From the NCBI GenBank assembly GCA_017893485.1, contig CM030364.1:248423122-248487121 (forward strand): 64,000 bases of DNA, written 5' to 3'. The notes below the pieces were generated by a model. The model made no database searches. It saw only the letters and a program-made list of their open reading frames with translations, and was not told the DNA's origin. The DNA comes from Hemerocallis citrina (Eukaryota; Streptophyta; Magnoliopsida; Asparagales; Asphodelaceae). The position numbers and the translations under genes were made by a program. Numbering within the stretch: position 1 is the stretch's first letter; the number at the start of each line of letters is the position of its first letter. This document shows positions 23,402-36,065 of the stretch, piece after piece.

Positions 23402-23557
23402 GTATATTTTGCTTTTATTGTTTTGTTGCTTTCCCTTTTGTTCCTTTCCTTGTTTTCTTTTGGCCTTGCTTTATTTATTTCTGTTATCTCCTGCATTGTT
23501 GTTTTCCCTCACCCTTGATTGTTTGCTTTTGTTTCTCCTTGTCTTTTGTTTCCTTAG
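23402..23557 (+). other. 156-bp GT-AG intron-like segment inside gag-protease
   Basis: It begins GTATATTT, ends in a long pyrimidine tract and TTTCCTTAG, and sits between VDGVVAG and VVLVCSFP, which join seamlessly if it is removed. It is a multiple of three and has no stop, so the unspliced frame also reads through a hydrophobic stretch. This fits a retained-type intron (exitron-like) or an insertion of intron-like sequence. Confidence 0.6.
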
Positions 23558-23731
23558 GTGTCGTCCTTGTTTGCTCTTTTCCCACCCATGTTCTCTTTAA
23601 TTCTGGGGCAACCCAATCTTTTATCTCCTCTCAATTTGTGGCTCGCCATCAATTGGTTTGCAGCAACATGTCAGAGGCTTGGAACATTTTGACAGGTGGT
23701 GGTGTTGTCATTTGTTCCCGTGAGTGTAGGC
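23558..23731 (+). pseudogene. gypsy aspartic protease remnant
   Basis: The active-site box reads LFNSGATQSFIS where DSG is usual, so the catalytic Asp is changed to Asn (GAT to AAT type). The frame ends at 23731, where the solo LTR is inserted, and homology resumes after 32811. Confidence 0.75.
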
Positions 23732-25310
23732 TGTAACACCCCGAATTCCAAATACAACTGAATTCAAGATTTCTCAGGATCTTTACACTTCTTTCGTACA
23801 ATTTTACAAGGAATTTAAAACTTTTCACTTTACATCAGAGTTTACAAGAAATCTTTATACTTTATATTTTACAGCGGAAGCAAAATTACAACATTTATAT
23901 AAATAAAATTACAACAACATTCGAATAATGTCTAAGCATCAGTTCTCCTTTAATCTTTATCATGCCATTTATCCTGCATATAAAACTGTGGGCACGTTAA
24001 TTTATTCAACCGACGAATATTATACACGGCCATCCTCTCTATGCCGGAAAAAGTATAATTGATTTTTCATATTTAACAAACACAAACTTGTTCACAAATC
24101 AAACTAAGGGGAATATCTTATTGATGTCGTGTTGTGATTGTGCACTTAGTCCTTAATGCAGTTATTCATATTACATGACACTAATGGCACTTGTTCGGAT
24201 TCTATGCATCCTATACTACATAGGACCGAGGGCAAGCCTCTTATTCGTTCTTCATCTTGTAGGGTTCAATCCCTCGTCATGACTTAATCTACTACTGTAA
24301 CTACGGTAAGTATCCTAGATGTCCTATGAGTATGAGCTCATGTACAGAAAAACTGGAGGGGAATTCCACGTCATGTCATGACGCATCGTGAAGACAACCT
24401 ATGGACAATTCAGCCTCCTTCATGGCACACGATTCTCTCACAGTCACCAAACACCCCACAAGAGTCGTCAAGATCCCGATAATTTCGGAGTAGTGCCCAC
24501 GTCATGTCACGACGCATCATGAAGACAAACTGTGAATCACACCCACATCGTAGACTCGAGGCCCTCATACTTGTGTTTTTCTCTCACTTTCATCACCTCT
24601 TCACTATGTACTAATTTTTAATTTAATGAAATCATGAACAAAATCAATCTCTTAGAGTTAGCCTTTTCACCAATACCGGTCTTATTTCTTTCATTTCACA
24701 TTGACCCAAACTTGGTCTTTTCCATTTCAATAATCATATCTCATCACTTTTACTTGCCGGTGTGAGTTTTGACTAGACCCTAATTTTCAATTTCAATTCA
24801 CAAATTCACATATCTGAGTTTGTCATACTCAAGAACATTTCTCTTTTTCAATAACATGATTTTCAATCTTTTCATGATTCAATTATCACACGTGGAGTTC
24901 AATTCTAAATCATGCATTCCATTACCAATATTTATTCCCACATTAAAGTCATAATACGAAACTTCTATTCAAAGTGTATATGCACAAATCACCATTGTCA
25001 CGCTACTCTTTAGCAAAATAACTCATATAAAAATTCACATTCATATTTTCTCTCACCAAAATTCCTTTTTAACAGTTATCTTAATCACCTCGTGAAATCA
25101 CATTTTTATGAAATTATACAAGTATGAAACCATAGTTTCAAACACAATTTTACTTCAAAAATACATTTTATTTCATTCCAATAACTCCCAATTAATTTTC
25201 ATAAGTCGTATATGATTTTAGAATAATAACGGTATTTTTTCGGAATTTTTACACATCAAGAAAACCCAAAAAATATCATTTTTAAAAAAAATAACATTCC
25301 GGCCGCACCC

Positions 25311-25550
25311 AGAATCGAACCCGCAACCTCAGAGAAGACAGCCACACAAGCTTGCCACCAGGCCGACTGTGCTCAATGATATGAAAAGAAGACAGAGGGT
25401 TTTATACTCTCTGTTCGAGATCTGGGTTAATTTTTAAAACGCAAATAAAAGAAGGTGGCCACAAGTATCGAACCAGCGACCTCAAAACACACATGCCCGC
25501 GCTACTGTAGCGCTAAAGGGCTCACTGACCACTTGAGCTATAGGCTCAGG
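25311..25550 (-). repeat. two tRNA-like segments within the solo LTR
   Basis: On the minus strand, TAGCTCAAGTGG (near 25540) and GGTTCGATACTT (near 25470) resemble the A and B boxes of Pol III genes. A second B-box-like GGGTTCGATTCTGG lies near 25312-25325. The spacing is long for a tRNA and the arms do not pair well, so I do not call a tRNA gene. Confidence 0.4.
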
Positions 25551-25935
25551 TTGTCACAACTACAACTTGAATTTTATTTAACTCGACTCTCTGTTTCATT
25601 AGAATATTTCGATGTTCAAAAGCTCTTATCTTTGTTTGGCTTACACCAAAAATTATATAAATCTCCAGAATGTATATTTTAACTTAAAATAACACCCCAG
25701 TGTTTTTAAACTAATTTTTCGGTAATTAAATGCACATTTTACATGTAATAATTTAATTTTCATACTACTCTTTTCACTACAAGGAATTTGCCATATACCA
25801 ACGGACACCTATAGTGACGGATCACTAAAACCGTGGGTATAGCCATCATATACCTACAGACGCGTAGTAAACTGTGGGTATAGACGAGATAGAATATTTT
25901 TAATTCCCACCAAAATCCCAATTTCTAATTTCATT

Positions 25936-25957
25936 CCCCCCCCCCCCCCCCCCCCCC
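25936..25957. repeat. poly(C) run of 22
   Basis: An uninterrupted C homopolymer near the left end of the CACTA, before a gene-like 5' UTR stretch. Confidence 0.9.
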
Positions 25958-26355
25958 GCGTCTCCCTCAAAACCCGAAATCAGATCTCGTCTACTTCCCT
26001 CTCTCTTTTATCAGATCTCGTCTACTTCCCTCTCTCTTTTTCTCTTCCGCGCTTCTCCGAAACCCTATTTCCCTCTTCTTTTTCCTCCTCGCACTCAACC
26101 TCTTCGAAACCCAATTTCCAATTTCCCTCAATCCTCAATCTCCCACAATCCCCAATTTCCTTCTCTCTTTCCCTCTTCGTGCTCCAGCCGGCCATTCGCT
26201 CTCCCTTCGCCGTCGTCGTTCGCTCCCCCATCCGCCGTCGTCGTTCCCTACCCTCTCCCGTCGTGGCACAGTTTTCTTTCTCTTACTCCAAACCACCCCC
26301 GTCGCCCCATCTCTCTCTCCTTCGGCGTCCTCCCCCATCTCGTCGAAACCCTAGG
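25958..26355 (+). other. captured 5' UTR-like leader
   Basis: CT-rich sequence typical of plant 5' leaders, with a tandem repeat of TCAGATCTCGTCTACTTCCC and many CCGTCGTCGTT units. It ends AAACCCTAG|GTATTG, a good donor. A short open frame from 26179 is probably not meaningful. The donor gene was not identified. Confidence 0.4.
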
Positions 26356-26687
26356 TATTGTCAAAATTCTAATAGTGTGATTTTCCTATGTTCATAATTT
26401 ATTTCGTTTTGTTATGGGTTTTGGGTAGTTTAGATTTAGATTAAGCTGATGTTTATGTTATGGGTCGATTCATTGGATTTTTTTGGGTTAATTAGTTATA
26501 ATAGGTTAGTTACATTTTGGATCTATTATGGTTAGCAGGTTACCTAGGTTGGCCTTAAATTGGGTGCTGTTTTCAGTTACAACTTGCAAATGGTAATGGG
26601 GGGATTTTTGTCTAGATTCATGTTATTTGAAACCTAGGAAGACGGAAATAACTTCCTTGGCCCCTGACGGAAATAACTTCCATCAAA

Positions 26688-26900
26688 CATGGCGATAGTA
26701 ATGGTAATGGAAAAGCTGAGCCATCACCAAAAGCTCCCAAGTTAAGGAAGCAAGCTAATAGAAGCCGTGGTGAATCTAGAAAAGAAGAAATTGTACTTCC
26801 CATAGGCAACCCTTTGCTAGAAGTAGCAGGAGTAGAGCTTGAAGGCAAAGATATTGGACGTGCCTTGCAATACTTGGAGTACTGCGATGCGTTCTTTCAG
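26688..26900 (+). pseudogene. captured exon fragment, CDCA7-like (zf-4CXXC_R1 family)
   Basis: The frame reads a basic linker (KAPKLRKQANRSRG) then PIGNPLLEVAG and DIGRALQYLEYCDAF, which look like the pre-zinc-finger region of plant CDCA7-like proteins, and ends in FQ at a GT donor (26901). The cysteine-rich zinc-finger domain itself is absent, so it cannot do the chromatin job proposed for this family. Family call from memory, moderate. Confidence 0.55.
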
Positions 26901-27105
26901 GTACATATCCTTTTATGGTTCTGTATCTTAAATCTTCTTATTCATAGATTTCCATGTGAATGCATTATCCAAATTTTTCTCCATAAGTTTCCTAAATTAG
27001 AATTGCGGGTAATTTACTTTTCTGTACAATAAACATTTGCCCTTTTTTTCTTCCTCTCTAGCTTGTCAGTATTTCTAAAAACTTAATGATTCTTCTTTTC
27101 TTCAG

Positions 27106-27302
<197 letters not shown>

Positions 27303-27542
27303 TGATAGGACATTAGATTTAACTTCCGTAAGTAACATCAATAGTTGCGATTATATCTTACATTTGTTAAATTGAAATTCAGAACATTGTGTTCCAACTC
27401 AGCTGGACAGAGTGGCAATCTTTAACCTGACTGATAATATATACAATTTTTGATGTCAGAGAGCCACTTTGCTATGACATGTTTTTAATTTCCTGCATGT
27501 GGATTAGTATAAAGTCATCAAAATTTTGCTAGTCTTAGTTAA

Positions 27543-27713
<171 letters not shown>

Positions 27714-28467
27714 TAGTAAAAAAACTGTTTTGACAAATATTTTCAATAAAATTATTTGCAAGAAAATCACCCCCTGGTTGGTATGCTATATAATTCTCTT
27801 CATGGATTCTCTTCATGGAGATTGTTTCTCGGTGACAGTACTGAAGATACATAGAAATGTTTTATTTGGTTGTTACTGTAGCTAAGCAAGAATAGTAACA
27901 CCTAATGCCAGTGTTACAGGACAGGCCGCTTTGATCACGATATGACACTCAAAAACTATAAAATATGAAACTGAAATAAGCATCTAGCCTTAGATGTGTC
28001 TAACACTCCTTTGAAAATTGAATGAAAACAACCACTTCCAGCTAGACACAAATGAATAAAACTGCATATGAAGGCTAATAACGGCTGAAAGTCATGGTAA
28101 TATGGTGTTATGGTGTTTTTGCTGCCCTATCTGTTACCTTACCTTGGTCAACTTTCATTATTTTTTATTTTCTTCCGTTAGGTTGTGTTTAGCAACTAGA
28201 ATTTAGAGGATAAAGAAGGGGGGACTCATGGAATGTAAACTTTTTTGTGTGTGGAAAGTGTGACATGTACAAGGATTTTCTTCCGTGCGACAAGAAAGCA
28301 TGACGAGCTTCTCAATACTTGTTGCATATATTGTTCATGTGTGTTTTAAGGTTCTACTTTTTATGATACCAATCCAGAATTCAAATTGTGATCTGAACAG
28401 AACATATAAATATATTATCTAGTTTTTTAAAAAAATATTTATGCTTGTACTCCCGTGCCATGCAGGT

Positions 28468-29790
28468 TCCAGGCAATCTTGTCATATCAGCTCATTCCGG
28501 GTCACATTCCTTTGACGCATCTCTAATAAATGTTTCACATCACATTTCTCATTTTTCATTTGGTAAAAGGCTCTCAACAAGGATGCTGACTGAATTGAAG
28601 CGGCTTACAGCTTATCTTGGTGCAAGCCATGATCGTTTGACTGGTCGATCATACATTATTAGTGGTGATGATACTAATGCTAATGTTACAGTAAGTTCTC
28701 GAGCCTTGCATTATTATTTTTAGATAAATAAATTTGTTTTGTTGGTAGTGTTGAAAAGCAATGCAGTCCATTTATAATTTTTTATTTGCATCCATAATTT
28801 GGGAGCTGTTTTCTTCTTACCGGTTCCCAAATGAAACTGAAATTCATATTATTCTAGTTGGAATTTGACCGGGTGCTATTTTGGCTGTTGTTACCTGTCA
28901 CTACTACTTGAATTAATAAACTTCGTGGCTCTTAAAATTTGCCAAACATTCAAGCTCCTCTGATAGCCTTTCAAGTTCTCAGTTATAAATTATGAAAAAT
29001 TAAAGAAAACACGGGATCCTACCAAAAAATCACTTAACCATTCAGTATGTTCTGTTCAATTTACACAATTTATTACTTTTTAATTATCTTAGAGCATTGA
29101 AACTCTATAAACTTGTCTCATGGTCATCACATGATGATTTTGAGTGAAAAAATAATTCAATATGTTGCTTAAGTATTTTTTTCGAGACAACTTGTAGGCT
29201 TGTAGCTGTTGCTTAAGTGAAGTAAAAAATAATGGACACCTGAAGTGAGGTAGCCTTCCTTAATTAGATCCTTCTCGGGATTTTTGTAGAAAACTGGAGG
29301 GCAGCTGTTAAAGCTAGTTTCTTCATTAAGCCTATTATTAATAAAAATGTTGCTGGTTCTAAATTTTTAAAGAAAATTCCTTTCTCAAAACCAACATATT
29401 CAGTTTAATTTTTTAAATACTATTTTCTGTCAGACATGGTTTAATGAGATTTTTTTTCCTGTGTGTGCAGATTGAGCATTACCTTCAGGTAGTAAAAACT
29501 GAACTAGTTTCCAGAAAATATTATCGAGAATCTACAGTTTTCGAGGAGTATGAGTACACTGCCCATAGCAGCTTGGTGCACAGCATGGATATTCCTATGG
29601 CTAAGTTCCATTTCGAGCCCTCGCCAATGCAGGTTAGTTTTTGTATACGTCTCAGCTCCCTCTCAGGAACTAATCTGTAATTTTTTGTACCTTATTGTTT
29701 TGGTCTTTTCAGGTCTTGATGGCTGAAATTCCGAAGTCTTTCTCCCACTTCATCACGAATGTTTGTGCTATTATTGGAGGCGTTTTCACG
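28468..29790 (+). pseudogene. captured three-exon fragment of a PDI5-4-like ER protein
   Basis: Exons 28468-28690, 29471-29632 and 29713-29790 with GT-AG introns kept encode in order VPGNLVISAHSGSHSFDAS, IEHYLQVVKTEL, EYEYTAHSSLVHS, FHFEPSPMQ and KSFSHFITNVCAIIGGVFT. This is the luminal Erv41/Erv46-like half of plant PDI5-4, which joins a thioredoxin domain to an ERGIC-type cargo-receptor domain. The thioredoxin half and final membrane exon are missing. Intact introns show capture at the DNA level, not from mRNA. Confidence 0.85.
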
Positions 29791-30475
29791 GTTTGTATCT
29801 GATCTTTGTTTCTGCCGATTCTTTTGTAGGATTTGAGTGAATTTTTTAATGAAACATTTCTATGTATCTTCAATACTGTCACCGAGATACAATGTCCTCA
29901 TACCGATATACAAAAAATTCCAAGACTATATGTCAAAGTAGGATGCATCATGTCAAGTTACTAGTGTTTGACAGTTTGACACAAATTTGAAAAAAGAAAT
30001 GTTTATGACCCGTATGTTTGATTAGATTACCAGTTGTATGAACTATAAAGGTGCACATACATCTATCCTGCTATATAACTAGAAGAAAGAAAAGGATTTT
30101 ATGTGTGTCTGCGAGTGATTTTATGTATTCAGAACATTTGAAAATAAGCCAGTGTAGAAGAAAGAATTGGAGAGTAATATGAATTTGTTTTTTCATTATC
30201 TTCCTGTTTAGGAAATTGTCTCAAATGTTTCATAACATATATGAGTCTTTTCACTTCTATGTGAGTATTATATCACTTTGTAAAATTAAATTTTCTTCCT
30301 GTTCTCATTGAAGTATGTATGTTTAAGCAACTTTATCCGTTAGCCACTCTTTTTGTGTGTTTTGAGTATAAAATTTATGCAGTTTATATCTAAACTATTA
30401 TTAAGCAAAGCCCTTGCAAAAATATGGTTGTTATTTTTTTTGTTTCAAGTTTTCAAGTCATGTAAATATGTTTTA

Positions 30476-30507
30476 TGCACGCGTGCATCGCACGTGCATT
30501 ATACTAG
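30476..30507 (+). other. Helitron-like 3' end inside the CACTA
   Basis: A hairpin (GCACGCGTGCATCGCACGTGC) variant, spacer ATTATA and CTAG followed by T match the Helitron 3' end seen reversed at 4142 and 11412. The matching 5' end was not found. Confidence 0.5.
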
Positions 30508-30784
30508 TGTGTTTGATGGTAAGATTACATTTATTCTCCAGTTGAACGTAGTAATATTTGTGAAGGAAAAACACTCGTATTTATTTCAGTCAAAAGGAAA
30601 TCTGATGTATCTTGTCTTTCTCAACCAGTTAATATCTTTTGCAGGAAAAAAAAAAGTTCTCTGCCCTATTCATCACTCTTCTGCTTATGAATTTATTCAG
30701 TAATTATGCATGGAAGAAGTCCTTCGGAAATGTTTGGTTACTTTATATGCTGGTCCTTGGTTGAAATTTCAACTTTTATCAAGG

Positions 30785-30908
30785 TGCTTCAGTTGTATTG
30801 AAGATGCCCTTCTCAACTGCAGCCCAAGATGCTGGATATCGTTATTATGGAGGCAAACTCGACGACATCACTGTAGTTGTATCTTATGTTACTGCCACAG
30901 CTCCTTAA
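30785..30908 (+). pseudogene. captured last exon of a PP2C phosphatase
   Basis: The frame reads MPFSTAAQDAGYRYYGGKL then DDITVVVSYVT and ends with TAA at 30906-30908. This is the C-terminus of the plant PP2C group related to PPTC7 (plastid or mitochondrial Ser/Thr phosphatases). The final metal-binding DD of the family is visible, but the rest of the catalytic domain is missing. Confidence 0.75.
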
Positions 30909-32806
30909 AGAGCCGAGAGAACTGTAGTTGCCTTATGATGAGTGATTCAGCCCAAGTGTGGATTTCTTCAATTGTGTATCTGGTTATGAACTATTTTGTA
31001 ATTTGACATCCTTGTAATATTTCATTAATTTTTAATATGATTGAAGTTTAATTTTATCTATTTTTGTTTCATAAATATATTTATCTATTTTATTGTGTAT
31101 TTAGTTTATAATTGAATTAATATTATAAAAGAAAATATTAAATTATCATACGCGTAATTAGTAAGAAAAAAATTTGTATAGAGCGATGGGTATATATTCA
31201 AATAATTGGATGCTAAAACCATTGCTAAAACTTATAGCAATGGAGTTTCAACCGTGGGTATAGGAAAACAAAAGGTGTCTTTAAAACCTATACCAACGGA
31301 TACGAAACCGTGGGTATAACACCGATACCTATACCAACGGGTGAAAAAACCGTCGCTATAGGCTATAGTGACGGCATTTTGCCGTGGGCATAGCTAATTA
31401 AAAACGACGGAAAAATATGTCCGTTGGTATAGGTTTTACGGGCTATACCTACGGTTTTTCGCCTTTTACCCACGGATTTTTGCTGTCACTATATGTCAAA
31501 TTCCTTGTAGTGTTTCATAATTCATTTTAACATTTCTCACATACAACTTGGTATAAAAAGATTCACATTAATACCCTGTTTTCCCCTCTTTCATAAACCC
31601 AAATACAAATAGGATAATTTTATTCATTAGTAACGATATCACGATAGTCCATTTAGCACATAAAGAATAATTTCATCTAGTAGAATTTTGCACTTAATTT
31701 TGACATTATCAATAATCCCAATACAATATTTCCATAACTACAAATAATTCGCACACAAAAATTAAGATTCATAATAAGTTATCATACAATCTTATCAAGC
31801 ATTAATTTAATCAACTAGCAAGTCCATTTTTACAATTAAGTGTACTCTTATTAGTTTCTTTCATGCATCGTTACTTCAATCACTCCTAGCATGGTATCTA
31901 AATTAGAAATATAGAAAACCACCCACCTTATTTGGAGAGAAAAATCACACAACACTCCTAAACGAAAAAGAGCCCTTCTCCTCCTAGAATGAGCTTGCCA
32001 AACGAGTACACCTCCTCCTTGCTTGATGTGCAAACCGAGCCCTCCTAAGTGCAAACCCGAGCCTCCAAAAGATGATGTCGGCCTCCTTGATGCAAGCACA
32101 CACAATTCCCTCTCTCTTAATCTTTTATTCTCACTTCCCACTAATAATCCTCTACTAATAATTGTATTCTTTCACTATAGGTTTGGAGAATGAAGAGTGC
32201 AAGAATAACTAGGCTTGGGGGGGGGGTATTTATACTAAATTTTGGGATAAATAGAAGGCTAGGATTGATCTAGGAGTTAGGAAACAAAGGCTAGGATTTA
32301 AGAGAAAGTTGTAGTAACCAACCATGATCACAAAAACTACCTTCCACAAACTCCACTTCTCTTTTTTCCCTCCCATTCAAATCCGGCCAAACAAAAAGTG
32401 CACAAACACGTGCTCGTGTGATGCACATGTTTCCAATAGTCTCCTATTTTAAAAGTTGTACTTTCTATTCTTTATAACAATAATCTATAAAAATTGTCTA
32501 CATTACAAGTTGTATTAAAAAGGAAAATAAACTCATGGGCTTTTATTTAATGGGCCAAATTAGCCTACATTCAAAATAAATTAAGTTGGGCTCAAAATAA
32601 AAGAGTACTTATGTTTGTTTAAAAATAGGCTTTAATAAAAACAATAGAAAAGACATATATATATATATATATATATGTATACTCATTTGTTTATGTAATG
32701 AAAATAATTATAAAAATTTTATATCACAAGATTGCACGTGCACAAAACGTACAAATTAATAACACAAAATAATAATTCTCATAAATGAAAAAGTCGGGAT
32801 ATTACA

Positions 32807-35800
32807 CAGGTAATGTCCCGTTGTTATTGGAGATGCGGATTTCAAAGCCAACCTGATTATAATTGGGAATTCAGGATTCGACGTCATTCTGGGTATGGAT
32901 TGGTTGGGTGAAGCCCATGCCATTATTGATTGCCGTGCCAAGAAAGTTGTTTTCAGAATTCCAGGTCGAGCAGAATTTGAGTTTCATGCCGGAAAGTCTT
33001 CCCTTGGCCGAGCAAAGACTGCAGTGGTACAGGTGGATTGTGCAATGGGATTGCACTCAGGCTGTGAGGCTGCACCTCTAGTAGTTCGGGATTTCTTGGA
33101 TGTTTTTCCAGATGAGTTGCCTGGCTTACCCCCTGATAGGGATGTAGAGTTCAGTATTGATGTTCAGCCTGGTACTGCACCGATATCGAAGAGTCCCTAC
33201 AGGATGGCACTGGTTGAGCTAGCAGAGCTTAAGGTGCAAATTCAGGAGTTGCTTGATTTGGGTTTCATCAGACCAAGTGTTTCGACTTGGGGTGCTCCGG
33301 TCCTTTTTTTCAACAAAAAGGATGGTAGTCATCGCCTGTGCATTGATTATTGGGAGCTGAACATTGTTACTATGAAGAACCGGTATCCTTTGCCCAGGAT
33401 CGATAATTTGTTTGACCAGTTGTGTGGGGCTTCTGTTTTCTCGAAGTTGGATCTTCGTTCTGGATATCACCAAGTTAAGGTGAAGGCTGCAAATATACAG
33501 AAGACTGCATTCAGGACTAGATACGGGCACTATGAGTATCTTGTGATGTCGTTCGGGGTCACTAATGCGCCAGCTGTATTCATGAGTCTTATGAACCGGG
33601 TTATCTCTCAGTTCTTGGATAGATTTGTGGTGTTCTTCATTGATGATATTTTGGTATATTCTTGGAATCGTGAAGATCATGTCGAGTATCTTAGAGTGGT
33701 TCTGCAGACTTAGAGAGAGAATCAGCTCTATGGGAAACTCAGCAAGTGCGAGTTTTGGCTCGACAGGATTTTCTTCTTGGGGCACATCATTTCTGGCGAT
33801 GGTGTTTTTGTAGATCCTTCTAAGATTGTTGCTGTGAAGGATTGGCCTATTCCTAAGTCAGTTTCCGAAGTGTGGAGTTTTCTTGGTTTCGCTGGCTATT
33901 ATCGAAAATTCATCCAAGATTTTTCGAAGAGTGCAGGGCCGTTAACTAAATTGACAGGAAAGGATCAGAAGTTTGGTTGGTCTGATGAGTGCAATAAGGC
34001 TTTTGTTGAGTTGAAGAACAGATTGACGTCAGCGCTTGTGTTGATTATTCCAGATGGTTTAGGCGGATTTGTAATTCATTGTGATGCTTTAGGTAAGGGT
34101 CTTGGGACAGTTCTTATGCAGAAGGGTCGTATCATTGCGTATGCATCGAGGCAGTTGAAGCCGCATGAAAAGAATTATCCTACTCATGACTTGGAGTTAG
34201 TGGCCGTGATCTATGATTTGAAGCTGTGGAGACATTATTTACTTGGAGACCGAGTGGAGATCTTTACAGACCACAAAAGTCTCAAGTATGTTTTCACCCA
34301 GAAGGAATTAAACATGAGGCAAAGGCTATGGTTGGAGCTTATGGCCGATTATGACATCAGTTTGCAATACCATCCCGGTAAAGTAAACTTGGTGCCAGAT
34401 ACTTTGAGTAGGAGACCGGCAGTTATGTTTCTTACTCAGTAGAGTGATCTCATTGAGCAGATGCAGAGGCTGGATTTGGAGGTTTTTTTGCCGAGTTCTG
34501 GTCGGTGTTGTCTTGCGCTCCTGCTTCAGTCTTCTCTTATTGACCAGATTAAAGAGGCTCAGGCTGGTGATGCGTAGTTGCAGGGTTTTCAAACTGAGGT
34601 TGAGTCTGGGTCCAGGATGGACATGGTTATTCATGCCGATGGTTCGCTTCGTTTTGGTTCCCGGTTGTGTGTCCCTAAGAGTGAAGTTCGTCAGAGGTTG
34701 CTTGAGGAAGCTCATCAGTCTTCGTATTCTATCCATCCTGGCGGTACTAAGATGTATCGAGATTTGAAGCTTCATTTCTGGTGGCATGGTATGAAAAGGG
34801 CTGTAGCTCGGTTTGTTGCTCAGTGTTTGATTTGTCAGCAGGTTAAGGCAGAGCATCAGAGAACCGCTGGACTTCTTCAACCACTTCCTATTCCAGAGTG
34901 GAAGTGGGAGCATATCACCATGGCTTTGCCGAGGAGTCCTAAGGGTTACAATGCTGTTTGGGTGATTGTCGACCGTTTGACAAAGAGTGCTCACTTCATT
35001 TCCTTTCGTATCGGCCAGTTTACTGAGAGCCTTGCTGAGCGATACATGTAAGAGATTGTTAGGCTTCATAGGGTTCCAGTTAGTATTGTATCCAACAGGA
35101 ATACGAGATTCAGATCTCAGTTTTGGGAGAGTCTTCAAGCTAGTTAGGAGAGTAAGTTGAAGTACAGTACAACTTTTCATCCCCAGACTGATGGACAGTC
35201 AGAGCAGACTATTCAAATCCTTGAGGACATGTTGCGATCCTGTATATTACAGTTCGGTGGATCTTGGGAGGACCATTTGCATCTCGTAGATTTCTCGTAC
35301 AATAACAGCTTTCGGGCCAGTCTTAAAGCTCCGTTCGAGGCACTTTATGGGTGTCAGTGCAGATCACCAGTGTGCTGGGATGATATTGGTGAGAGGAAGT
35401 TTTTGGGTCCGGAGTTGATCACCAGGACAGTCGATGCTGTGAATCAGATCAGAAAGCATCTTCAAGCAGCACAGGATAGGCAGATGCGGTGGGCTGATGT
35501 CCATCGAAGGGTTTTGGAGTTTGTTTTTGGTGACCATATTTTCCTGAAGGTATCGCCGTGGTACGGTATCATTCGGTTCGGTGGTGGGGACAAGCTTAGC
35601 CCTAGGTTTATTGGACCATTTGAGATTTTGGAGCGAGTAGGCAGGGTGGCCTATCATCTCGCTTTGCCGCCAGCATTATTAGGAGTGCACGATGTTTTCC
35701 ATGTCTCACAACTCAGGAGATATATCCACGATGAGAGTCACGTGATCAACTACTCTGAGTTGATCGTGCGGCCGGATTTGACTTGTGAGATTCTGCCGGT

Positions 35801-35948
35801 TGCTATTGTGGATCGGCGGGAGAAAGTGCTTAAGAACAAGGTCATTAAGCTGGTTCGTGTTGCCTGGAATCCTCACTCACCTACTGAGTTGACTTGGGAG
35901 CTGGAGGAGGTGATTCAGCAGAAGTTTCCTCATTTGTTTGAGAAGTAG
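32807..35948 (+). pseudogene. gypsy pol remnant (protease end, RT, RNase H, integrase, chromodomain-like)
   Basis: Domains in order: the end of the protease ([11 protein letters not shown]), reverse transcriptase ([26 protein letters not shown] and the catalytic box FFIDDIL), RNase H ([10 protein letters not shown]), the integrase HHCC finger (HQSSYSIHPGG ... CLICQQ) and core, and a C-terminal stretch VDRREKVLKNKVIKLVRVAW resembling a degenerate chromodomain. Stops occur at 33711, 34440, 34575, 35049 and 35144; four of the five are explained by C-to-T or G-to-A. The second integrase Asp box reads SNRNTRF where Asp is expected. Not functional. Confidence 0.92.
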
Positions 35949-36048
35949 CTATTTTGTTTTGCTTGTTTTCTTTCTTTCTTTTCTTTTTTTTTTCTTTCGG
36001 GATAACCCTATGTATCTTCTTTTTGAATTTCGATGACGAAATTCTTTT

Positions 36049-36065
36049 TGTTAGGTGGGTAGGAT
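36049..36065 (+). other. polypurine tract of the nested gypsy
   Basis: AGGTGGGTAGGAT lies immediately before the TG of the 3' LTR, the priming site for plus-strand DNA. Confidence 0.7.

Noticed and set aside
23409..23600. Hydrophobic small protein
   Set aside because: Lies in the pyrimidine-rich intron-like segment; hydrophobicity follows from T-rich codons.
25455..25548. A tRNA gene on the minus strand
   Set aside because: A- and B-box-like words are present, but no acceptor stem or cloverleaf pairing was found.
34326..35180. 284-codon minus-strand frame
   Set aside because: Antisense to gypsy RNase H and integrase, whose conserved motifs are on the plus strand.
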